Below, piece by piece: positions 7,534-12,741 of a stretch of 12,741 nucleotides of DNA. Where the stretch lies: NCBI GenBank assembly GCA_910577235.1, contig CAJTMX010000054.1, forward strand, positions 1-12,741. Direction: 5' to 3'. The notes beneath the pieces are model-generated. The model had not been told where the DNA came from and did not search any database. It saw only the letters and a program-made list of their open reading frames with translations. The position numbers and the translations under genes are program-made. How positions within the stretch are numbered: the stretch's first letter is position 1; each line of letters begins with the position of its first letter. The stretch comes from an uncultured Acetatifactor sp. GTDB taxonomy: Bacteria; Bacillota; Clostridia; Lachnospirales; Lachnospiraceae.

Positions 7534-9632
7534 CACGAGCCTCCTTTCCGCTGGCCAAAGTCCAGCTTGAAGTTCACATACTCGCCGGTATCCTCCAAAA
7601 GCACATCCGCGTCATAGGTTTTTCCGGTTTTTTCCGAGTAGCAGCCGGTGAGCCTTGCCCGCCCGTCTTTTAAGAGGGCCGCGACAATGGCCTTGGTGGG
7701 CTGTTTCTTCTTGGCGCTCCACCACTTGCTGTCTTTCCAGATGGCAAATCTGCAAGTTTCGCTTTGGCAGAAAAATCCCTTTTGCGATTCTGTAACCTCA
7801 CCGCCGCACCGGGGGCATCTGCCTACTGCTTCGCGGGGCGGGGAGAACAGGTACTCGGTCCCCTTAACCACCTGATAGGTTGCCGCCAGCTCCCGCAGCA
7901 TGGCGTAAATCCCGGACAGAAACTCCTCCGGGGAAAGCTCGCCGCGCTCAATCTCGCCCAGCCGGTACTCCCACTCGGCGGTGAGCAGCGGGGATTGCAG
8001 CTGTTCCGGCAGAACCGTAATGAGGGAACGCGCATCGCGGGAGGGCATCAGCTGGACCGTCTTTTTGCTCTTTTTCCGTTCCAGAAAACCGGTGGAGGCC
8101 AGCTTTTCCAGAATCCCGGCGCGGGTGGCAGGCGTACCCAATCCCTTGCGCTCGGCAGTATCCGGCATATCTTCTTTACCGGCGTTCTCCATAGCCGACA
8201 GCAGGGTATCTTCGGTGAAATGCTTTGGCGGGCTGGTTTTCCCCTCCTTGACGGAGGCATTGGAAACGGACAAAGATTGTCCCTCGGAGAGTTCCGGCAG
8301 CGTCTTTTCCTCTGGTCTTTCCTCCGGCTCCGGGGCATTTTTCAGACCGGCGTGATAAGCGGCATCCAGCTTGCGCCAGCCGGGGCGCTGAATGGTTTTC
8401 CCTTTTGCGGCAAACTCCTGACCGGCGCAGACCAGCGTGGCGGCGGTTTCCTCGTAGAGATGGGGTTCCGCCACCGCGCACAGCAGCCTTGCGGCCACCA
8501 GCTCCAACACCGCTTTTTCCCCCACAGGGAGGGCGGACAAATCCGCATCCCGAAGATTGCGGGTGGGGATCACCGCATGGTGGTCGGTCACTTTCTTATC
8601 GTTGATGACCGCCTCCGGGTTGCAGGTAATGCCGATCCCCTTTCGGAACGGCATGGCATTGGCGGTGAGGTTGACCAGCACCGGCAGGCCCTCCGCCATA
8701 TCCGAGGTCAGATACCGGCTGTCCGTCCGGGGATAAGTACACAGCTTTTTCTCATAGAGGTTTTGCAGATAGTCCAGCGTTTGCTGGGCGGTAAACCCCA
8801 GCAGGCGGTTGGCGTCCCGCTGTAAGGTGGTCAGGTCATAAAGGGCGGGCGGCTTTTCGGACTTCTCTTTCCGCTGCGCCTGCTTCACCACCGCAGAACC
8901 GCCCCGGCAGGCGGTTTGCAGCTCTTTCGCGGCGGTTTTGTCTTTCATCCGCGCCCCCACAGCGGTAAATCCGGGCAGTTCCAGCGCCACCGTATAGAAC
9001 GGCTCCGGCTGGAAGGCTTCAATCTCTGCTTCCCGCTGGACGATAAGGGCCAGTGTCGGGGACATAACCCGCCCGATGTTGAGGGTCCGGCGGTACAGCA
9101 CCGAAAACAGCCGGGTGGCGTTGATGCCCACCAGCCAGTCAGCCTTGGCGCGGCAGAGCGCCGCCTGATGCAGACCGTCATAGTCCGCGCCGGGGCGGAG
9201 GTTTTCAAAGCCCTCCCGGATTGCCGAATCCTCCATGCTGGAAATCCAGAGCCGCTTCATGGGCTTTTTGCAGCCCGCCAGCTCATAGACGTTGCGGAAA
9301 ATCAGTTCGCCCTCCCGTCCCGCGTCACAGGCGTTTACCACCTCGGTCACATCCGGGGCGCACAGCAGCTTTTTGAGAATATCAAACTGTTTCTTCTTGT
9401 CCCGCCCCACGCTCATTTTCCAGTCCGAGGGCAGGATCGGCAGATCGTCATAGCGCCACTTGGCGTATTTAGGGTCATAGCTGTCCGCGTCGGCAAGCCC
9501 GGCCAGATGCCCCACGCACCAGCTGACCCGCCAGCCGTTCCCTTCCAGATACCCGTCCTTGCGGGCATTGGCCCCGATTACAGCGGACAGGCTTTGGGCC
9601 ACCGACGGTTTTTCAGCAATCACAAGGCGCAT
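7533..9632 (-). CDS. topB: DNA topoisomerase III (TopB-type, type IA)
   Basis: A 699-residue type IA topoisomerase that relaxes or decatenates DNA through a single-strand break, presumably during rolling-circle processing of the element. The Toprim domain starts at MRLVIAEKPS and contains NACDAGREGELIF (about residues 100-112). The active-site tyrosine is Tyr300 in CTYPRTDSRYL. SPTLALIVQREAEIE (191-205) and TPATRAGILEKL (helix region) are typical. A zinc-ribbon-like segment at about 606-627 has Cys pairs in CPRCGG and CQSETC. The usual Asp of the DxDxE group is Gly here (DAGREGE), as I recall for plasmid and conjugative-element TopB proteins. The ATG at 9632 is preferred because GGGAGG lies nine bases upstream; upstream in-frame ATGs at 9641 and 9683 are possible but poorly spaced. 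It overlaps the preceding gene by 20 bases. Confidence 0.95.
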   Translation of the reverse strand: MRLVIAEKPSVAQSLSAVIGANARKDGYLEGNGWRVSWCVGHLAGLADADSYDPKYAKWRYDDLPILPSDWKMSVGRDKKKQFDILKKLLCAPDVTEVVNACDAGREGELIFRNVYELAGCKKPMKRLWISSMEDSAIREGFENLRPGADYDGLHQAALCRAKADWLVGINATRLFSVLYRRTLNIGRVMSPTLALIVQREAEIEAFQPEPFYTVALELPGFTAVGARMKDKTAAKELQTACRGGSAVVKQAQRKEKSEKPPALYDLTTLQRDANRLLGFTAQQTLDYLQNLYEKKLCTYPRTDSRYLTSDMAEGLPVLVNLTANAMPFRKGIGITCNPEAVINDKKVTDHHAVIPTRNLRDADLSALPVGEKAVLELVAARLLCAVAEPHLYEETAATLVCAGQEFAAKGKTIQRPGWRKLDAAYHAGLKNAPEPEERPEEKTLPELSEGQSLSVSNASVKEGKTSPPKHFTEDTLLSAMENAGKEDMPDTAERKGLGTPATRAGILEKLASTGFLERKKSKKTVQLMPSRDARSLITVLPEQLQSPLLTAEWEYRLGEIERGELSPEEFLSGIYAMLRELAATYQVVKGTEYLFSPPREAVGRCPRCGGEVTESQKGFFCQSETCRFAIWKDSKWWSAKKKQPTKAIVAALLKDGRARLTGCYSEKTGKTYDADVLLEDTGEYVNFKLDFGQRKGGS

Positions 9633-10311
9633 AATCTTCATCCTCCCATTCTTCCCGCATAGATGTACGCAGCTTTTCCTCAATGCTGTTGTCCTCTGTC
9701 AGCATCAGGTCATAGCCGAACCGGTAATCATATCGGTACAGTTTTCCTACCAGATCATTGATGAGGATGCGGCAGGCCAGAATGACACGTTTTTTATCCA
9801 CCTGCATCAGCTGGTAGCGTTGATAATCGCTGTAATAGGACTCATGCCGGTGCGCGCGGCTGTTGGCGTCCTCCAGCAGCCAGTCTACCGGGTCCTGGCA
9901 GCCTTCCTCTTTTTCCCCCTCCATATATTTCAGCAGTTCCATCACCATCGGAAAACTCTGCTCGTCCATGCGGGCTTCTTCTTTCAGATAGCCGATCAGG
10001 GCGCATAAAAGCAGGCGGGCCGCTGTCTGTTCCCGTTCCGTTAATGCCTCCATCGTCTTTGCGGCGTCCGGCAGAAGCCTTTCTTCTACAAAAGTTTCCA
10101 CATCGCCGGAGTACAGCTGGCGGATGGAATCTATGGACAGCGGGGCGGCTGTGTCGCCATCCATAGAAAAGTCATAGAAGTCATCGCTCTGTGCAGGCTT
10201 TTTCCGAAGTTTGCGTATCAGGGCAGAAACAATGTCGCCGCCCAGATACACCGCCAGACAGCACAGGTCAAAAACAGCGATGATTTTGATAAATAAAATA
10301 AGATACTTCAT
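9613..10311 (-). CDS. Unrecognised membrane-anchored protein upstream of topoisomerase
   Basis: A 232-residue protein that I do not recognise. Residues 3-32 form one hydrophobic segment followed by RKLRKK, so by the positive-inside rule most of the protein should be cytoplasmic. The rest is mainly charged and helical: EREQTAARLLLCALIGYL at about 92-110, a MVMELLKYMEGEKEE segment, then YYSDYQRYQLMQVDKKRVI and a region rich in Tyr, Arg and Asp. The tail is very acidic (REEWEDEDYA) and ends in Cys-Asp-Cys. The start overlaps the 64-residue gene by ATGA and has GGAG nine bases upstream. Its last 20 bases overlap topB and carry the topB ribosome binding site. Position suggests a link between membrane and DNA-processing steps, which is speculation. 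Confidence 0.75.
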   Translation of the reverse strand: MKYLILFIKIIAVFDLCCLAVYLGGDIVSALIRKLRKKPAQSDDFYDFSMDGDTAAPLSIDSIRQLYSGDVETFVEERLLPDAAKTMEALTEREQTAARLLLCALIGYLKEEARMDEQSFPMVMELLKYMEGEKEEGCQDPVDWLLEDANSRAHRHESYYSDYQRYQLMQVDKKRVILACRILINDLVGKLYRYDYRFGYDLMLTEDNSIEEKLRTSMREEWEDEDYAPCDC

Positions 10312-10502
10312 TTCCGATCTCTCCTTTCTTTCAGCTGCTTTTCCAGTTCCCGGTGGCAGAATCCCACACAGGGCCTCCCGTAGTTGCCGCAGCCATAGCA
10401 GGGGTGGCTTTTGGGTAAAGAAGGAGGGCGGGAAGTTTTCTTCCTGCCCTCCGGTTTCTGTGTCATCATGCGCTCAAAGGGGCTGTCGGTGAAGCGGGTC
10501 AT
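10308..10502 (-). CDS. 64-residue Cys-motif protein of unknown function
   Basis: A small protein starting MTRFTDSPFERMM, with a basic middle (GRKKTSRPPSLPK) and a CYGCGNYGRPCVGFC segment near residues 35-50. The spacing C-x2-C-x6-C-x3-C could bind zinc or another metal. The charged tail (HRELEKQLKERRDRK) looks helical. It overlaps both neighbours by four bases (ATGA at 10499-10502 and 10308-10311), and AGGAAG lies upstream of the start, so it is probably translated by coupling. Small proteins with this beginning occur at this place in related elements, but I know of no function. A strong hairpin (10423-10452) is encoded within it. Confidence 0.7.
   Translation of the reverse strand: MTRFTDSPFERMMTQKPEGRKKTSRPPSLPKSHPCYGCGNYGRPCVGFCHRELEKQLKERRDRK
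10423..10452 (-). terminator. Intragenic hairpin, possible attenuator or terminator
   Basis: Positions 10423-10435 are complementary to 10440-10452 around a four-base loop. On the minus-strand transcript the stem is 13 positions with one A-C mismatch, has a GC-rich base, and is followed by TTCTTT (10422-10417). The shape resembles an intrinsic terminator with an imperfect U tract. It lies inside the 64-residue gene, so it could reduce read-through from the cell-envelope genes into the DNA-processing genes, or simply be an RNA processing or stability element. The pairing is directly visible; the function is inference. Confidence 0.4.
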
Positions 10503-11221
10503 TCCGGTTCTTCCTCACTTTCCTCCGGTTCCTCCTCCGCGCCCTCCTCGGATTCCCACAGCTCATCTTCCTCATCGCCGTAGTCATAATCGTCCAGATT
10601 GTCCGGGCCTTTGGTTTTCGGCTTGTTCTTCATAAACTTGAAGTAGTAGAGCGCGCCCCCGCCGCCTAACAGGGCCACAACCAAAAGCAGGACAGCCGGA
10701 TTCATGCCGGACTTTTTCTCCGGTTCCGGCTCCGCTGCAGGCGGCTCCTCCGGTTCCGCCGCCTTGCCGGTGCAGCTTGTCATGGTAAAGGCGCAGACCG
10801 GGCAGTTCCGGTTGATTGCGCCTGCCTGACATTTCTCGGTGCAGCTGCAAACGGCAGGAGGTTCCTCGCTGTCCCCGTCCTCCATCAGCGCCATCAGGTC
10901 GGCTTCGTCTACCTGGTTGAGAAAATGGACGGTGTTTTCCCCCTCGTCATCCCGGTCCACCAGGATGTAGAAGTAGTTGCCGTTTTTGGTGGTAACGGTA
11001 ATCAGCTGCTTGTTCCCGCCGTAATCGTCCACCAGGGTGGCGTTGCCATCCGGGGTGAGGGGCGGCGTTTCCTCCGGCTGCTCCACCTGTACGTTGGAAT
11101 CGTTGGTTTCATCAGCCGGTTCCTCGCCGCCGCCCGCGTAGGCGGGGACAGAAAAACCGCCCATAAGAACCAGGGCGGTGCAAAGCGCGGCCAGTGTCCG
11201 CAATAGCTTTTTAGATTTCAT
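10499..11221 (-). CDS. DUF4366 (CD1107-family) secreted, membrane-anchored mobile-element protein
   Basis: A 240-residue protein. Residues 1-29 form a signal peptide (basic MKSKK start, hydrophobic core, AYA before the likely cleavage site). Residues 60-118 form a small folded region with an ITVTTKNGNYFYILVDRD-like strand pattern. Six cysteines follow (125, 127, 131, 140, 143, 150), then a Glu/Pro linker, one membrane helix at about 174-194, a Lys-rich patch and a strongly acidic cytoplasmic tail (about 206-240). This is the standard layout of DUF4366 proteins of Tn1549-like elements, presumed surface components of the mating channel; the molecular role is unknown. The start has an AAAGGAGG site nine bases upstream. 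It overlaps DUF4315 by 11 bases and the next gene by an ATGA. Confidence 0.88.
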   Translation of the reverse strand: MKSKKLLRTLAALCTALVLMGGFSVPAYAGGGEEPADETNDSNVQVEQPEETPPLTPDGNATLVDDYGGNKQLITVTTKNGNYFYILVDRDDEGENTVHFLNQVDEADLMALMEDGDSEEPPAVCSCTEKCQAGAINRNCPVCAFTMTSCTGKAAEPEEPPAAEPEPEKKSGMNPAVLLLVVALLGGGGALYYFKFMKNKPKTKGPDNLDDYDYGDEEDELWESEEGAEEEPEESEEEPE

Positions 11222-11468
11222 CGTGATTTTCCTCCTTTTCCTGGGCGTCTGGCGCAGGCGTTCCCACGCCGGGAATCCCGCCGCCGGACAGCAGCGCGTT
11301 CAGCTCCTGCGGGGTCATGCGGACCGCCCGCACCAGCTGGACGATTTGCAGGTTCTCCGCCTCGGTTTTCTGCGCCTCCAATTCCCGCAGCCTGTTCTGG
11401 TATTCCGCCAGCTTTTCGCGGGTCTTTGCGATCTCCCGGTCAATCCGGTCGATTTTGTTCGTTGCCAT
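11211..11468 (-). CDS. DUF4315 family small coiled-coil protein
   Basis: An 85-residue protein. The frame also opens at 11489, but the ATG at 11468 is the better start because a GGAAGGAG Shine-Dalgarno sits about seven bases upstream, while the earlier ATG has none. Residues 3 to about 40 are a charged heptad-like helix (repeated Ile/Leu/Glu/Arg, with IDREIAKTREKLAEYQ), followed by VRAVRMTPQELNALL and a Gly/Pro-rich tail. This matches DUF4315, found almost only in conjugative transposons between the CHAP hydrolase and DUF4366. Its function is unknown; a scaffold or regulatory partner of its neighbours is inference. Its last 11 bases overlap the start of the DUF4366 gene, suggesting coupled translation. 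Confidence 0.85.
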   Translation of the reverse strand: MATNKIDRIDREIAKTREKLAEYQNRLRELEAQKTEAENLQIVQLVRAVRMTPQELNALLSGGGIPGVGTPAPDAQEKEENHDEI

Positions 11469-11492
11469 CTGTAACACTCCTTCCCACATGGT

Positions 11493-12741
11493 TTAGTTCC
11501 AGTTCATCAGGCCGTAGCCCTTGATGCACTGGTAATTCAGGTCATAGCTTTTGATTTTGCAGGCGTCGCCGGAATTGCCCTCCACCGTATAGACCCGGCT
11601 CCCGTCTGTGCCGATCACAATGCCGACATGGTCGGCGGAACCGTCCAAATCCCAGTCAAAGAAAATGGCGTCGCCGGGGGCGATGTTGGCATATCCGCGC
11701 CCGCCCCATTGTCCATGCGACTGGAACCAGGGTACGCCCTGGGACTGGCAGCCCGCAAAGCGCGGTTCGCTTTTCCCGGCCTGGTTATAGCACCAGCTCA
11801 CGAAGCAGGCGCACCATTCCACCCGGCTGTTAAAGCCGTACCAGCTCCAATACGGATAGCCGCCCACGTTTCCCACCTGACGCTTCGCCAGATCCACCAG
11901 TCCCGGATTGCCGGGGCGGGTCCCGTTTATAAACTCCACGCCGCTCAAATCCTCGGAATTTCCCATATCCGGGGAACCGCCGCCAAACAGCAGCGGCTTG
12001 TTGCCCCTGGTGGCGATATAGACCTGGTACATCTCATATTCGTCCGGGGTGAGCAGTTCCGGCGCAAGGGCGGAAATCTGGGTGTTCACAAGCTCCACAT
12101 GGAGGATGTAGTATTCATAGGGGACTTCCTCGCTGGTCGTTTCCCCGGTTTCCGGGTCGGTGCTGGTTTCGGTGCGGTAGCGGATTTCCACCTCCTCGGT
12201 CAGCGTCAGGACATATTGGAGGTCAAAGACCCGCTGTAACTGTGCCGCCGCGCTCTGGGGCGTGTACTCATGGAGCAGGGCGCTTAAATAAGCCGCCAGC
12301 TCATGGGGATTGTGGCCGATAGGGTCCAGATTGTACCGGTACTCGTCATAGCCTGGGTGCAGGCTCTCCATGTTGTCCAGTTCGGCTTGCAGTTCCGCCT
12401 CCTTTGCGGCATAGTCCGCTTCCGTCCCCAGCATATCCTCGTCTTTGGAGGGATAGGTGGAGCCGGACACCGCCGAGCCGATGCTCTGGGCCAGCATGGA
12501 GCAGGAGGACAGGGTATTCATCAGCAGGCAGACCAGCAGAAACAGCGCCAGCGCAATCAGGAATCCCTTCTTGTGCCGCATGACAAACCGGCCTGCCTGT
12601 TCCGCTTTTTCTTTGACGGACTTTGCCGCCTTGCCGGTCTTGGCAGTATGGCCTGCGGCCTGTGCCGTATGCCCAGCCGTTTGACTGGCGCGTTTGGCGG
12701 CGGCATATTCCTTTTTGATGGCCTGCTTTTGCTGCCAGCGG
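11493..12741 (-). CDS. CHAP-domain cell-wall hydrolase of the CD1108 mobile-element family (5' end outside window)
   Basis: The frame is open to the right edge of the window, so the gene is partial; 53 codons are visible upstream of the first in-window Met of the hydrophobic segment (12581). Those codons encode an Ala/Lys/Gln/Thr-rich, coiled-coil-like stretch, typical of the cytoplasmic N-terminus of this family. One membrane segment follows (about residues 5-22 counted from the Met at 12581), then an extracellular region. The C-terminal about 130 residues form a CHAP/NlpC-P60-like amidase domain with WCACFVSWC (likely nucleophile Cys257), DHVGIV (His318) and VEGN (Glu334/Asn336). It probably opens peptidoglycan locally for the type IV secretion channel, as Orf14-type proteins do. 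No lysozyme domain is visible in this part. The gene ends with TAA 24 bases before DUF4315. Confidence 0.88.
   Translation of the reverse strand, partial: RWQQKQAIKKEYAAAKRASQTAGHTAQAAGHTAKTGKAAKSVKEKAEQAGRFVMRHKKGFLIALALFLLVCLLMNTLSSCSMLAQSIGSAVSGSTYPSKDEDMLGTEADYAAKEAELQAELDNMESLHPGYDEYRYNLDPIGHNPHELAAYLSALLHEYTPQSAAAQLQRVFDLQYVLTLTEEVEIRYRTETSTDPETGETTSEEVPYEYYILHVELVNTQISALAPELLTPDEYEMYQVYIATRGNKPLLFGGGSPDMGNSEDLSGVEFINGTRPGNPGLVDLAKRQVGNVGGYPYWSWYGFNSRVEWCACFVSWCYNQAGKSEPRFAGCQSQGVPWFQSHGQWGGRGYANIAPGDAIFFDWDLDGSADHVGIVIGTDGSRVYTVEGNSGDACKIKSYDLNYQCIKGYGLMNWN

Larger units (their letters stand above)
1..12741. mobile_element. Internal part of a Tn1549/CTn-type integrative and conjugative element
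   Basis: All recognisable genes belong to the conserved transfer region of Tn1549-like conjugative transposons: CHAP hydrolase, DUF4315, DUF4366, TopB-type topoisomerase III, CHC2/ArdC/YodL protein, TTRAP, TnpV and the giant helicase-type protein. All lie on the minus strand with overlaps or very short gaps, like one long transfer operon. No end, integrase, relaxase, coupling protein or VirB4 is present. From the known order of these elements, VirB4 and the other channel genes should lie beyond the right edge, and the rest of the methylase/helicase beyond the left edge. The family assignment comes from protein recognition without a database search. The host is probably a gut Firmicute, but the species cannot be read from this sequence. 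Confidence 0.9.

Noticed and set aside
7764..8825. A 353-codon plus-strand open frame opposite topB.
   Set aside because: Same in-phase mirror effect; the minus strand carries clear topoisomerase motifs throughout.
11628..12239. A 203-codon plus-strand open frame opposite the CHAP hydrolase.
   Set aside because: In-phase mirror of a gene with a visible catalytic domain; no domain of its own.
12579..12581. Met at 12581 as the start of the CHAP hydrolase.
   Set aside because: The frame stays open to the window edge with a family-typical Ala/Lys-rich stretch, so the true start lies outside the window.

Overview
The window is a contiguous, almost gap-free block of minus-strand genes from an integrative and conjugative element of the Tn1549/CTn type found in gut Clostridia (Lachnospiraceae and Oscillospiraceae). 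The assignment rests on gene content and order: a CHAP cell-wall hydrolase, DUF4315, DUF4366, topoisomerase III, a CHC2/ArdC/YodL protein, a transposon-transfer assisting protein and a very large helicase-type protein. The DNA is moderately GC-rich, and nearly every gene has a GGAGG-type ribosome binding site, as expected for Firmicutes. No ordinary chromosomal gene, rRNA, tRNA, CRISPR array, integrase, relaxase or attachment site is visible, so both ends of the element lie outside.

Transcription runs from high to low coordinates. At the right edge (11493-12741) is the C-terminal part of a membrane-anchored CHAP peptidoglycan hydrolase; its start lies beyond the window. Next come a coiled-coil DUF4315 protein (11211-11468), a secreted and membrane-anchored DUF4366 protein (10499-11221), a 64-residue Cys-motif protein (10308-10502) and an unrecognised membrane-anchored protein (9613-10311). 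These are linked by short overlaps. DNA topoisomerase III (7533-9632) begins inside its upstream neighbour and is followed by a small basic protein (7252-7533).

The DNA-processing half then follows: a 1033-residue fusion of a CHC2 zinc finger, an ArdC-like antirestriction/zincin module, a YodL domain and DUF4316 (4148-7249), a TTRAP protein (3931-4146), and a giant open frame from 3854 through the left edge with at least 1284 codons and no stop. The last is the N-terminal accessory part of the conjugative-element methylase/helicase protein.

The most interesting structure is a complete second gene, a TnpV homologue (2726-3082), lying entirely inside the giant frame in the +1 frame with its own strong ribosome binding site. 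Where it overlaps, the giant protein reads as a disordered Gly/Pro/Arg/Asp/Glu/Gln linker. A second strong internal ribosome binding site inside the 1033-residue gene suggests that a shorter ArdC-YodL protein is also made.

Functionally, the right part serves the mating channel and cell-wall opening. The middle and left parts serve DNA processing, strand handling and protection of the transferred DNA in the recipient. Gaps between genes are at most about 80 bases.
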